From AWTP1-9 sp035703165 (GTDB lineage Bacteria > Bacteroidota > Bacteroidia > Chitinophagales > Chitinophagaceae): a DNA stretch of 64,000 nucleotides. Where the stretch lies: contig DASSYR010000093.1 of the NCBI GenBank assembly GCA_035703165.1, positions 1 through 64,000 of the forward strand. The letters are read 5' to 3'. The position numbers and the translations under genes are program-made. The notes under the pieces are model-generated. The model was given only the letters and a program-made list of their open reading frames with translations. It was not told the DNA's origin and searched no databases. Shown here piece after piece: positions 51,825 to 60,572 of this stretch (its first letter is position 1; each line of letters starts with the position of its first letter).

Positions 51825-52919
51825 TTAACTTTCTTCCTGTTGTTCAATTTTTTCGTCTTCGGCGCCGCGTAAAACCATGGCACTCATTTTTCGTAGAGGA
51901 TTTTTATGACTTTCTTCAAAATTATTTTTTGTTCTTAAAATATCAATCGCTTTAAAAACGGCAGTTCTTAAAGACGATTCATTAGCTTTATTTTTTCCGG
52001 CAATATCAAAGGCTGTTCCATGGTCGGGTGAAGTACGAACACCGGGTATTCCTGCTGTAAAATTTACTCCCTCACCGATAGCAAGGGATTTAAAGGGTAT
52101 TAATCCCTGATCGTGATACATGGCTAAAACAGCATCAAATTTTTCGTGTTGACCTCTGGCAAAAAAAGCATCGGCGCTATATGGGCCAAAAGCCAATATA
52201 TCTTTTTGTTTTGCGTCCTTAATTGCAGGTTTAATAATCGTTTCTTCTTCTTTGCCTACAAGCCCTTCGTCACCGGCATGCGGATTTAGCCCGAGTACAG
52301 CTATACGCGGTTTATTAATTCCAAAGTCTTTTTGAAGCGACTGGTTAAGTATTTCCAGTTTGGTTACAATGCTTTCTCTTGTTATTTGCATTGCGATTTC
52401 GCTTACAGGAATATGTTCTGTAAGTAATCCTATTTTTAAATTTTCAGCAATTAATAACATGATTGCATCTTTTACTCCAAATGCCTCTTTTAAATAGGGA
52501 GTATGCCCGGTATAATTAAACTCATTACTCTGTACATTTTTTTTATGCAAAGGAGCAGTAACCAGCCCGTCAATTTTTTTGTCTTTTAGCGCCTGTACAG
52601 CAGCTATTAAAGATTTAACGGCATATTTACCTCCCGTTTCATTTAATATTCCGGGAGTAATATTTACATCTTCTTCCCAGCAGGTATATACATTTACTAC
52701 TTTGGGATTAAAGCGAAAATCCTTTACTGCCTGTGAGTTAAAGTTAATTTCAGGCATTGCCTTGCGATAAAAATTAATTACCTTATTGGAGGCAAAAACT
52801 ACCGGTGTGCAAATATCAAGAATCCTGGAATCGGCAAGAACCTTAATAATTAATTCAATTCCAACACCGTTAACATCACCGCAGCTAAAACCGATGACGG
52901 GCTTCTGTATTTCAGACAT
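51825..52919 (-). CDS. pdxA: 4-hydroxythreonine-4-phosphate dehydrogenase
   Basis: A 364-residue dehydrogenase of vitamin B6 (pyridoxal phosphate) biosynthesis, which oxidises and decarboxylates 4-phosphohydroxy-L-threonine. It has VTAPLHKKN, LNPHAGDEG (about 212-220), YHDQGLIPFK and TSPDHGTAFDIAGK near the C-terminus, all of which form the metal and substrate site. Length is slightly above the E. coli 329. It sits on the minus strand among type IX cargo genes, unrelated in function. Confidence 0.96.
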   Translation of the reverse strand: MSEIQKPVIGFSCGDVNGVGIELIIKVLADSRILDICTPVVFASNKVINFYRKAMPEINFNSQAVKDFRFNPKVVNVYTCWEEDVNITPGILNETGGKYAVKSLIAAVQALKDKKIDGLVTAPLHKKNVQSNEFNYTGHTPYLKEAFGVKDAIMLLIAENLKIGLLTEHIPVSEIAMQITRESIVTKLEILNQSLQKDFGINKPRIAVLGLNPHAGDEGLVGKEEETIIKPAIKDAKQKDILAFGPYSADAFFARGQHEKFDAVLAMYHDQGLIPFKSLAIGEGVNFTAGIPGVRTSPDHGTAFDIAGKNKANESSLRTAVFKAIDILRTKNNFEESHKNPLRKMSAMVLRGAEDEKIEQQEES

Positions 52920-53074
52920 ACATTTATTTTAATAAGCGAAAATACGGATATAAAATGGCTTTAAACGTATAGGAAAATTACGATTTTATGAAGTACTATG
53001 ACTATAAAAAGTAGTGTAGTCTTTCTATTGATTTCGATATGTAACATCAATAACTTTACTGTAAAATTAATCCT

Positions 53075-53494
53075 ATGAAACGCATGCTGTTTACTTTGTT
53101 TAGTTTTCTTTTGTTGCGCACAACTATTGTTGCCTCTGGTGGCATACCACCAAAATTTTCAACGGCGACTTTATCCAAGTCAATATCAGCTCAATGTAAT
53201 TTTTCATTTGTTCGTGGCCACAGGCATGGAAGTGGTACCGCATTACAATGGGGTATGGATGGAGATTGTGCAGTAAAATTTTATGTTTTGCGCAGCTATG
53301 ATTATGACCCGTATGATCCGTATGCTATTTGGGAAAATGTATCGGAAGTAACTGCAAATAATTCCCGCATGTACGGCACTTCTGATAAATCTGTTTTTCC
53401 GGGATTAATTCACTACCAGATTATAGCTATAATGAATGATGGAAGTAGCGTCTCATCAGATATTAAGTCTATACGGATTGTAAAGAAGAATTAG
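53075..53494 (+). CDS. Small exported Fn3-like protein
   Basis: A 139-residue protein with a signal peptide (1-20, ending VASGG). The mature part has the pattern FYVLRSYDYD...YQIIAIMNDGSSVSSDIKSI, reminiscent of the fibronectin-like beta domain that precedes type IX sorting signals in many Bacteroidota cargo proteins. It has no sorting domain itself. It is isolated by 155 nt upstream and 100 nt downstream. Function unknown. Confidence 0.6.
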   Translation: MKRMLFTLFSFLLLRTTIVASGGIPPKFSTATLSKSISAQCNFSFVRGHRHGSGTALQWGMDGDCAVKFYVLRSYDYDPYDPYAIWENVSEVTANNSRMYGTSDKSVFPGLIHYQIIAIMNDGSSVSSDIKSIRIVKKN

Positions 53495-53594
53495 GTAACA
53501 ATTCAACAGAGGTATTATATAAATGCCTGCCTCTGTTGATTTATAATATCTATATCCGGCAGAAAAGAATAGTGTTATTGTGTAAATCTGTCCT

Positions 53595-55565
53595 ATGAAG
53601 AAAACTGTACCTATATTTCTTTTATTGCTTCCTTTTTGGTTATCAGCTCAGATAACTACGCCTATTATAAAAGCTAACTTTGGTGTGGATGCTGATTTAA
53701 GGGCCAATTATTTTAATGGCGCTATTATGGCTGGTAACGATGATTGGTTTAATAATGGAACCGGTGGTAGTGGTGCCTTTATTATTGATACAACCGGAGC
53801 TGCTGATAGAGTTGCGAGGTATGCAACGGATGTAGCATATCGTCGCTTGCCCTTTTCAGCAGGAATGAGGTACCCACAGTTTTCCGTAATAAACAACAGG
53901 CTTTTGTACGATGCTTATTTTTACAGAGATTATCACGGCGATGATTCAACTATTTTTGCAGCTGGCTCCAATAAAAACGGAATGAGCCCTGCTAACTGGA
54001 CAACCCCCGTATCGCAATCGGTACCAGATAAAAACGAAATACTGGATGCTATGATGCATATTCGCAGGGCAGGACCAAACACAAGCGATTCATTGTGGTT
54101 GTTTGGAGGTGTTTCCATCGAAAACGTAACAGGGAACCGGTATTTTGATTTTGAAATGTTTCAAACGGAGTTAACGTATAATCGGGCAACCCTGAATTTT
54201 TCCAATTACGGCCCCGATGCAGGCCATACTACCTGGCAATTTGATGCGGGTGGTAATGTTACACAAGTGGGGGATATTATCTTCACGGCCGAATATTCCA
54301 GTTCATCATTAAGTTTAGTGGAGGCGAGAATATGGATAAATCAATCTTCGCTTTCCATAACCCCTGTTAACTTTAACTGGGGTGGATTGTTTGATGGAGC
54401 AGGTGCAGGCGCTACTTATGGATATGCCAGCATTACCCCCAAAACTTCCGGAGTTTTTTATACCGGGTTGCAATGTGTAAACAATACCTGGACAGGTCCT
54501 TTTTCGTTGGTAATAGGAACCAACACTTTGCAGACAAATTATGTTGCCCGCCAGTATATGGAGTTTTCGGTGAATCTTACTAAAATCGGATTAGACCCCG
54601 CAGCTGCTATTCTCGGAGGAAGTTTATGTGGTTTGCCTTTTAGGAGAGTGCTCATTAAATCGAGGGCATCTACTTCTTTTACTTCAGAACTAAAAGATTT
54701 TATTCTGCCTTTTGATTTTTTCCGTGCCCCTAAGGCAAAAGTACAAGCCACTATTCCTCTGCTCTGTGGTCCGGACGGTCTGTCAGATATTTTTGTAACA
54801 AACCCATTAGCTACTTCAATTTATACGTGGTCAACCAATAACGGTAATATTGTAAGTCCAACTACCGGTACCGTTATTACTGTAGATAGTCCCGGAACTT
54901 ATTATGTGGAGCAGCGTCTTTTATCTTCTTGTTCCCCATACGCCATGGATTCCGTAACGATAACATCCGATCCCCTTTGCGGTGTTTTAGCTTGCAACTT
55001 TATAAAGTTTAACGCCTTTATAAATGGAAAAGCAGCCCAATTAAATTGGGAAGCCGTATGTCAACAAAATGTAAATTATTTTGAAGTAGAAAGAAGTACA
55101 GATGGCATCCATTTTTTATCAATAAGTAGAGTACAAGGCTCAGATATTTTAAATAAACCTGTACAATACACCGGTACTGATAATTTAGCCGGTATTTATT
55201 CATCCAATGTTTATTATCGGTTAAAAGCTGTAAGCGAAGGTGAAGACGGAGAAAGCAAAAAAATTGCTTATAGCAGGCCAATAAAACTTTCTTTGTCAAA
55301 TACAATTAATCCAAAAATAAGGATAACACCTAACCCGGTTGTTAATTCAATGCAGATTATTGCTGAAGTTGCTTATTCAACAAACGTGCAGTTAAAAATA
55401 TTTTCGGGCAATGGCAGATTGGTGAGAGAACATAAAACTTCCTTATTAAAAGGAACGAATAGTTTTGTAATAGATGGACTTAAAATTTTACCACAGGGTT
55501 TATACCACGCAGTGTTTACGATAGATAAAGATAGTTATGCAGAAAAAGTTATGATCGGTAAATAA
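53595..55565 (+). CDS. Type IX-secreted protein with Ig-like domain
   Basis: A 656-residue protein with a signal peptide (1-18, ending LSAQ). Residues about 20-400 are a beta-rich region of unknown fold. An Ig/PKD-like part (about 395-475) and an Fn3-like part (about 490-575, WEAVCQQNVNYFEVERSTDG) come next, then an approximately 75-residue type IX sorting domain (ITPNPVVNSMQI...). It ends 20 nt before a terminator-like hairpin. It is probably surface-exposed or released. Confidence 0.83.
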   Translation: MKKTVPIFLLLLPFWLSAQITTPIIKANFGVDADLRANYFNGAIMAGNDDWFNNGTGGSGAFIIDTTGAADRVARYATDVAYRRLPFSAGMRYPQFSVINNRLLYDAYFYRDYHGDDSTIFAAGSNKNGMSPANWTTPVSQSVPDKNEILDAMMHIRRAGPNTSDSLWLFGGVSIENVTGNRYFDFEMFQTELTYNRATLNFSNYGPDAGHTTWQFDAGGNVTQVGDIIFTAEYSSSSLSLVEARIWINQSSLSITPVNFNWGGLFDGAGAGATYGYASITPKTSGVFYTGLQCVNNTWTGPFSLVIGTNTLQTNYVARQYMEFSVNLTKIGLDPAAAILGGSLCGLPFRRVLIKSRASTSFTSELKDFILPFDFFRAPKAKVQATIPLLCGPDGLSDIFVTNPLATSIYTWSTNNGNIVSPTTGTVITVDSPGTYYVEQRLLSSCSPYAMDSVTITSDPLCGVLACNFIKFNAFINGKAAQLNWEAVCQQNVNYFEVERSTDGIHFLSISRVQGSDILNKPVQYTGTDNLAGIYSSNVYYRLKAVSEGEDGESKKIAYSRPIKLSLSNTINPKIRITPNPVVNSMQIIAEVAYSTNVQLKIFSGNGRLVREHKTSLLKGTNSFVIDGLKILPQGLYHAVFTIDKDSYAEKVMIGK

Positions 55566-55585
55566 GGTATAATTTTTTATCCAGG

Positions 55586-55620
55586 CCTTTATTCTTTGTT
55601 AAGGATAAGGGATTTTTTTT
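55586..55620 (+). terminator. Probable rho-independent terminator after the type IX cargo gene
   Basis: CCTTTATTCTT (55586-55596) pairs with AAGGATAAGG (55601-55610) with one bulge, and an 8-T run follows (55613-55620). The T-run overlaps the -33 region of the rsmA promoter. Confidence 0.5.
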
Positions 55621-55646
55621 GCTCCTGTATTTAAGAAGTACATTTG
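55619..55646 (+). promoter_or_regulatory. rsmA promoter, predicted leaderless transcript
   Basis: TTG (55619-55621), 17 nt, TACATTTG (55639-55646, perfect TAnnTTTG). The rsmA ATG is at 55651, only 4 nt after the box, so transcription should start at or within a base or two of the start codon. Confidence 0.6.
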
Positions 55647-55650
55647 CGAG

Positions 55651-56403
55651 ATGTACACCTTAAAAAAATCATTGGGGCAGCATTTTTTAAAAGATGAAAA
55701 TATCTGCAGAAAGATTGTTGAAGCGATACAGCAGCATCCGGTTACGCAGTTATTGGAAGTAGGTCCCGGTGGCGGAGCGCTTACAAAGTATTTATTAAAA
55801 ATTGAGGGCATTGATTTTAAAGCCATGGAAATTGATGCGGAAAAAGTGGAGTATCTTGAAAAAACATTCCCAAACATCAAACATAAGTTAATACACCAAA
55901 ATTTTTTGGAAACCGGTAAGCCCTTTAACGGAAAATTTACAGTAACCGGAAACTTCCCTTATAATATTTCAACACAAATTCTTTTTAAAATACTTGAGTG
56001 GAGAGAAGACGTGGAATGTGTAGTGGGCATGTTTCAAAAAGAAGTAGCCCAACGCATTTCTTCAAAAGAGGGAAATAAAATATATGGTGTGTTAAGTGTT
56101 TTGGTGCAGGCTTTTTATAAAGTGGAGTATTTGTTTGATGTTAACGAAAATTGTTTTGTTCCCCCACCAAAAGTAAAAAGTGGTGTAATCCGATTATTGC
56201 CGGTTAACCAAGTGCCGCAAATGAAGTCGGAAAAAGCCTTTTTCTTATTGGTAAAAACGGCATTCAACCAACGCAGAAAAACATTACGAAATGCTGTTAA
56301 AACATTGTTTGAAGCTCCTGTGTTAATGGATGCTATTTTTGATAAAAGGGCTGAACAACTAACGGTTACTGATTTTGCTTTGCTTACTTTTAAAATGAAA
56401 TAA
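55651..56403 (+). CDS. rsmA: 16S rRNA (adenine1518-N6/adenine1519-N6)-dimethyltransferase
   Basis: A 250-residue KsgA-family enzyme that dimethylates two adjacent adenines of the 16S rRNA 3' hairpin. It opens KKSLGQHFLKD, holds the SAM motif LEVGPGGGALT (about 32-42), the catalytic NFPYNIS motif (about 104-110) and a C-terminal domain with FNQRRKTLRNA. Fully standard in length and motifs. It is followed 17 nt later by the dehydrogenase gene. Confidence 0.97.
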   Translation: MYTLKKSLGQHFLKDENICRKIVEAIQQHPVTQLLEVGPGGGALTKYLLKIEGIDFKAMEIDAEKVEYLEKTFPNIKHKLIHQNFLETGKPFNGKFTVTGNFPYNISTQILFKILEWREDVECVVGMFQKEVAQRISSKEGNKIYGVLSVLVQAFYKVEYLFDVNENCFVPPPKVKSGVIRLLPVNQVPQMKSEKAFFLLVKTAFNQRRKTLRNAVKTLFEAPVLMDAIFDKRAEQLTVTDFALLTFKMK

Positions 56404-56420
56404 AGTAGGTATTAATCATT

Positions 56421-57347
56421 ATGGAAAAAGTTATCATTACAGCAAAATGCCATGATTTTTTACAGGAGCAATTAGCCCGTAAAGGATATGATGTTTTATA
56501 CTTACCTGAAATAACCTATGATGAACTAAATGCCATTATTGGTAAGGCAGAAGGACTAATTTTATCAACACGGATAAAAATTGATAAGGCCATTTTAGAT
56601 AATGCTATTAATTTAAAATGGATAGGACGGCTGGGTAGTGGTTTGGAATTAATTGATGTAGATTATGCAAAAAGTAAAGGGATAAAAGTAGAAAGCAGTC
56701 CCGAAGGTAATCGGGATGCTGTTGGCGAACATGTTTTAGGCATGTTGTTGGCCTTATTGAATAAACTTGTAATAAGTTCCAATGAGGTAAGAGAATTTGT
56801 GTGGGAGCGTGAAGTGAATCGCGGATGGGAATTAAACGGGAAAACGGTAGGCATTATTGGTTTTGGAAATACTGGTATGGCTTTTGCAAAAAAGCTTCAG
56901 GGCTTTGATGTAACGATTTTGGCGTATGACAAATATAAATTTGGTTTTGCTTCCGGTAACATTAAGGAAGCCTCTTTACAACAAGTTTTAAAATACAGCA
57001 ATGTAGTAAGCATGCATGTGCCTTTAACAGAAGAAACCTTTCATTTAGCTAACGATGGTTTTTTTAATAATATGACTCAAAAGCCATGGTTTATCAATGC
57101 CTCCAGGGGTAAGGTGCACGATACCGGGGCATTAATAAATGCTTTAAAAAGTAATAAAATTGCAGGGGCTGCGTTGGACGTGTTAGAAAATGAAAAAATA
57201 AATACTTATTCCGAGCAGGAAAGGCAACAATTACAATGGCTTACAAAACAGGCCAATGTTATCGTTACCCCCCATATTGCCGGGTATAGCCACGAAGCAT
57301 TTTACAAAATGAGTAAAGTGCTATTGGAAAAATTGGGATTTTTATAA
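56421..57347 (+). CDS. D-isomer-specific 2-hydroxyacid dehydrogenase
   Basis: A 308-residue NAD-dependent enzyme of the SerA/PGDH type. The NAD site is GIIGFGNTG (about 142-150); NASRGKV contains the conserved Arg near the catalytic loop, and the catalytic His is in TPHIAGYS. It lacks the C-terminal ACT domain of full-length SerA, so 3-phosphoglycerate as a substrate is possible but not certain; glyoxylate or hydroxypyruvate reduction is an alternative. It forms a short operon with rsmA and is ended by a strong terminator. Confidence 0.85.
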   Translation: MEKVIITAKCHDFLQEQLARKGYDVLYLPEITYDELNAIIGKAEGLILSTRIKIDKAILDNAINLKWIGRLGSGLELIDVDYAKSKGIKVESSPEGNRDAVGEHVLGMLLALLNKLVISSNEVREFVWEREVNRGWELNGKTVGIIGFGNTGMAFAKKLQGFDVTILAYDKYKFGFASGNIKEASLQQVLKYSNVVSMHVPLTEETFHLANDGFFNNMTQKPWFINASRGKVHDTGALINALKSNKIAGAALDVLENEKINTYSEQERQQLQWLTKQANVIVTPHIAGYSHEAFYKMSKVLLEKLGFL

Positions 57348-57385
57348 TTCAGAACTTTTTCTAATTTTGTGGGTAATAAATAGTG

Positions 57386-57423
57386 CAACGCTTTCACAAG
57401 GTGGAGGCGTTGTTATTTTTTTC
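57386..57423 (+). terminator. Strong rho-independent terminator between dehydrogenase and greA
   Basis: CAACGCTTTCAC (57386-57397) and GTGGAGGCGTTG (57401-57412) make a 12-pair stem with two G-U pairs and a 3-nt AAG loop, followed by TTATTTTTTTC. Confidence 0.8.
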
Positions 57424-57446
57424 TGTTTATTAAAGGAATTGATATT

Positions 57447-57920
57447 ATGAGTGAAATACTATACGTTAGTAAGGAAACATTGGATCAAATGAAATCCGAT
57501 TTGCAGCGGATGAAAACCGTTGATCGTCCTGCGGCATCAAAAGCTATAGCCGAAGCAAGGGAAAAAGGCGACTTGAAGGAAAACGCAGAATACGATGCTG
57601 CAAAAGAAACACAAGGAATTTTAGAAGCACACATCCGGAAGCTGGAAAGTGATATTGCCAATGCTCGTATTCTTGACGCAGCAAATATTGATCTTAGTAA
57701 GGTAAGTATTCTTACTAAAGTTAAATTAACCAATCTTGCTACAAAAAAATCAGTGGTTTACCAGATCGTATCTGAAAAGGAAGCAGATTTAAAATCCGGA
57801 AAAATATCGGTTACCTCACCCATTGGTAAAGGAATTATTGGCAAACAGGTGGGAGAAATTGCAGAAATACAGGCACCCGCCGGCATTATCCGGTTTAAGA
57901 TAGAAGAAATCAGCGCTTAA
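57447..57920 (+). CDS. greA: Transcription elongation factor GreA
   Basis: A 157-residue factor that rescues backtracked RNA polymerase by stimulating transcript cleavage. An N-terminal coiled coil (about 1-75) carries the tip acidic pair region (KGDLKENAEYDAAK, Asp and Glu near 40-46), and the C-terminal globular domain includes VTSPIGKGIIGKQVGE. Length is normal for GreA; GreB would be similar but lacks this match. Confidence 0.95.
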   Translation: MSEILYVSKETLDQMKSDLQRMKTVDRPAASKAIAEAREKGDLKENAEYDAAKETQGILEAHIRKLESDIANARILDAANIDLSKVSILTKVKLTNLATKKSVVYQIVSEKEADLKSGKISVTSPIGKGIIGKQVGEIAEIQAPAGIIRFKIEEISA

Positions 57921-58059
57921 TTATGGTTTGAGGAAGATACCTGGCGTATTTAGTAAGAACATAAAAATATAGTGTAATTATAAAAATATTGTGGCATTTG
58001 TAATTTATATGGGTTGTTTGCATAGGGTATATTTTCTTTTAAGGTTAAATTATTAGGGG

Positions 58060-58449
58060 ATGACTATATTTTCAAAAATTATTGCCGGTGAAATTCCGTC
58101 GTACAAAATTGCAGAAAACGAAAAGTTTTACGCATTTCTGGATATCTTTCCATTAGCAAAAGGCCATACCCTGGTAGTTCCTAAAATTGAGGTAGATAAA
58201 TTTTTTGACATCCCGGATAATTATTTACACGACTTACTGATTTTTTCCAGGCCTATTGCAAAAGCCATCGAAAAAGCGTTTAATTGTAATCGTTGTGGTA
58301 TTAGCGTGGTTGGTTTGGAAGTACCTCATGCACACATGCATCTTGTACCAATTAATTCTGCAGACGACTTAAATTTTACACGGCCCAAACTCAAAATTTC
58401 AAACGAAGAATTTAAAATGATACAACAAAAAATTCAGTCATATTTATAA
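58060..58449 (+). CDS. HIT-family hydrolase
   Basis: A 129-residue protein of the histidine-triad superfamily. It starts TIFSKIIAGEIPSYKI, and the catalytic HxHxH is His90, His92, His94 in VPHAHMHLVPI. Members hydrolyse AMP from nucleotide-lysine or similar conjugates. Housekeeping location after greA. The full motif predicts activity; substrate uncertain. Confidence 0.93.
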   Translation: MTIFSKIIAGEIPSYKIAENEKFYAFLDIFPLAKGHTLVVPKIEVDKFFDIPDNYLHDLLIFSRPIAKAIEKAFNCNRCGISVVGLEVPHAHMHLVPINSADDLNFTRPKLKISNEEFKMIQQKIQSYL

Positions 58450-58458
58450 GCAAAATCA

Positions 58459-58794
58459 ATGAGTGATAGCCAACCGGTTTCCAAACCCCCGTTAATTACG
58501 TTTCTTTGTTCCCTGGTATTTGTTTCCAGTCTTTATTTGATTGTGCAAACTTTTTCAGGTGTGTTTCATTCATTTGGTACTTTATTTTCTCCTTTTATTG
58601 TTTTATGTATCATAATTGCCATTACAGGCACTTCTGGTATGTGGGCAATGGAAAAGTGGGGTTTTATTGTTTATACAATTGCTGCTATCGGTTTTCAGAT
58701 CATTCCCTTACTATTTGGTGTTTGGAGTTTTTTTTGGCTGGCCCCTGTAGTTTTAATGTTTTTATTCGCATTTTATATAAAGGAAATGAAATAG
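58459..58794 (+). CDS. Small multi-helix membrane protein of unknown function
   Basis: A 111-residue protein starting 9 nt after the HIT gene. Three or four hydrophobic helices cover about 13-35, 39-57, 63-85 and 87-108; few charged residues are present. No motif is recognised. Co-transcription with the HIT gene is likely. Confidence 0.7.
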   Translation: MSDSQPVSKPPLITFLCSLVFVSSLYLIVQTFSGVFHSFGTLFSPFIVLCIIIAITGTSGMWAMEKWGFIVYTIAAIGFQIIPLLFGVWSFFWLAPVVLMFLFAFYIKEMK

Positions 58795-58982
58795 CAATTA
58801 ATGGTTGAGCACAAGATAAATTTTTCAGGGCTTAGATTGAAAATTACAGGATACAAAAGGATACAAAGCTTTGGAAAATTGGAAGCTTTTTGGCTGATAA
58901 GTTTAGATAACCTGCTCAATATATGATTACTGAGTGCTGAAAGCTGAATCTCCCGCAAAACACTAAAGTCCTTTGTTTGTAT

Positions 58983-59546
58983 TTACTTCTTTATTCTTTC
59001 AGGATTGTTTTTAATAAAATCTTCCCAACTATTAAATTTATTAGCTTGGACAGACAGGGGTGATGATTGCTGAAAATAATGGCATACCGCTACGGCCAAG
59101 GCATCACTGGCATCAAAGTGCTTGGGTTTATGCTCAAAACAAAGTATTTGCTGTAACATTTTAAAAACCTGTTCTTTATTGGCATTACCATTACCGGTTA
59201 TGGATTGTTTTACTTTTTTGGGAGAGTATTCTGTTACTTCTAACCCAGTGGACATAGCTGCTGCAATGGCAACTCCTTGCGCCCTCCCCAGCTTTAACAT
59301 ACTTTGCACATTTTTTCCAAAAAAAGGAGCTTCGATTGCAAAATAATCCGGTTTAAACTTTTTTATTATAGCTAATACTTTTTCATGGATTATTTGCAGG
59401 CGCTGGTGATTGTCTTTTTTCGAAGACAGTTTCAGGGCATCCATTTCCAGCAACTTCAATTTATTTCCCCTTACCTCAATAATACCGTACCCCATAAGCA
59501 AAGTACCCGGGTCTATACCTAAAATTATTTTAGCTTTTTTTTGCAA
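58983..59546 (-). CDS. ruvC: Crossover junction endodeoxyribonuclease RuvC
   Basis: A 187-residue RNase H-fold nuclease that resolves Holliday junctions. The four acidic active-site residues are visible: Asp12 (GIDPGT), Glu72 (AIEAPFFGK), and Asp145 and Asp148 (FDASDALAVA). Length matches the family. Its ATG lies 27 nt from the start of the divergent membrane protein gene. The 188-nt gap on its 3' side shows no other gene. Confidence 0.96.
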   Translation of the reverse strand: MQKKAKIILGIDPGTLLMGYGIIEVRGNKLKLLEMDALKLSSKKDNHQRLQIIHEKVLAIIKKFKPDYFAIEAPFFGKNVQSMLKLGRAQGVAIAAAMSTGLEVTEYSPKKVKQSITGNGNANKEQVFKMLQQILCFEHKPKHFDASDALAVAVCHYFQQSSPLSVQANKFNSWEDFIKNNPERIKK

Positions 59547-59555
59547 AGCGGGAAT

Positions 59556-59563
59556 TAAATTTG
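59556..59563 (+). promoter_or_regulatory. Putative -7 element in the ruvC/membrane protein divergent gap
   Basis: TAAATTTG is a perfect TAnnTTTG ending 10 nt before the TTG start at 59574. No TTG at the standard -33 distance is present. The whole divergent gap is 27 nt, so the promoter must overlap ruvC. Confidence 0.35.
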
Positions 59564-59573
59564 AGCAACTTTA

Positions 59574-60572
59574 TTGAATCTGAACAAAAGTATCAAAATA
59601 TTTCTCAACTATGTTTTAGGCCCTGCACTCTTTCTGTGGGTATCTGTTTCCATTTACCACCAGTTAAAAGACCAAAAAGATTTACCGCAGGCTTTAGAGC
59701 AAATTAAGCATTCGCTTTCGGGCGGGCATTTGTGGAAATTGGTGTTGGTTATTTTACTTATGTTTCTCAATTGGGGCATAGAGGCCAGAAAATGGCAGCT
59801 GTTAGTAAGGCCTCTGCAGCCTATTTCTTTTTTAAGAGCTTTTTATTCGGTGTTGAGTGGAGTGTCATTTGCCATTAATACTCCTAACCGGATAGGAGAA
59901 TATGGTGGCAGGGTATTGTACATGAAAGAGGGTAATAGGGCTAAAGCCATTTCTTTAGCAATATTAGGGAGTGCCAGTCAGCTGATTATAACCCTCGTTT
60001 TGGGAATTGGGGGATTGCTATATTTAAAAAATCTTAACATTTTTAGTACAACTACTTCCGGTAATACTTTGTCTATCTTATGGTTTAGTATCCTGTTATA
60101 TGGAGCATTATTGGCGACAATAGTAACTCTTATTTTTTATTTTCGGTTATCCGGGATAGTAAAATGGATGGAGGGAATATCGGGTATGGCGAAATGGGTA
60201 AGTTATATCAGGGCGCTGAATAAATTTGATACAAGTTATTTGCTGCATATATTATTTCTATCCTTTGTGCGATACCTGGTGTTTGCAAATCAGTACTTGT
60301 TATTAATGGATGTATTTGGAGTAGAAATATATTGGTGGCAGGGTTTTTGGGTAATTAGCGTATTGTTTTTGATTTTGTCAGTTGTGCCGACGTTTGCACT
60401 ATCCGAATTGGGAATACGAGGTAAAGTGTTTATTTTTTTATTAGATAGCTTTAGTAAAAACTATGTTGGTATTATTTCCTGTACAGTTGGCATTTGGATA
60501 CTTAACCTGGTTATCCCGGCGTTAATAGGTAGTTTACTAATTTTGGGTATAAAAATGTTTTCAAGGAGATGA
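59574..60572 (+). CDS. Lysylphosphatidylglycerol synthase-like membrane protein (LPG_synthase_TM)
   Basis: A 332-residue protein with about eight helices of the LPG_synthase_TM/YbhN type. The NTPNRIGEYGGRVLYMK region (about 103-119) is the family's typical motif after the second helix, and a second is PTFALSELGIRGKV (about 281-294). The start is a TTG, the only plausible codon. Members range from aminoacyl-lipid flippases to lipid transporters. It overlaps the next gene by 4 nt. Confidence 0.8.
   Translation: MNLNKSIKIFLNYVLGPALFLWVSVSIYHQLKDQKDLPQALEQIKHSLSGGHLWKLVLVILLMFLNWGIEARKWQLLVRPLQPISFLRAFYSVLSGVSFAINTPNRIGEYGGRVLYMKEGNRAKAISLAILGSASQLIITLVLGIGGLLYLKNLNIFSTTTSGNTLSILWFSILLYGALLATIVTLIFYFRLSGIVKWMEGISGMAKWVSYIRALNKFDTSYLLHILFLSFVRYLVFANQYLLLMDVFGVEIYWWQGFWVISVLFLILSVVPTFALSELGIRGKVFIFLLDSFSKNYVGIISCTVGIWILNLVIPALIGSLLILGIKMFSRR

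Noticed and set aside
58801..58926. 41-codon plus-strand frame after the HIT/membrane protein pair
   Set aside because: There is no membrane helix, signal or motif, and it sits in a degenerate intergenic stretch; nothing supports expression.
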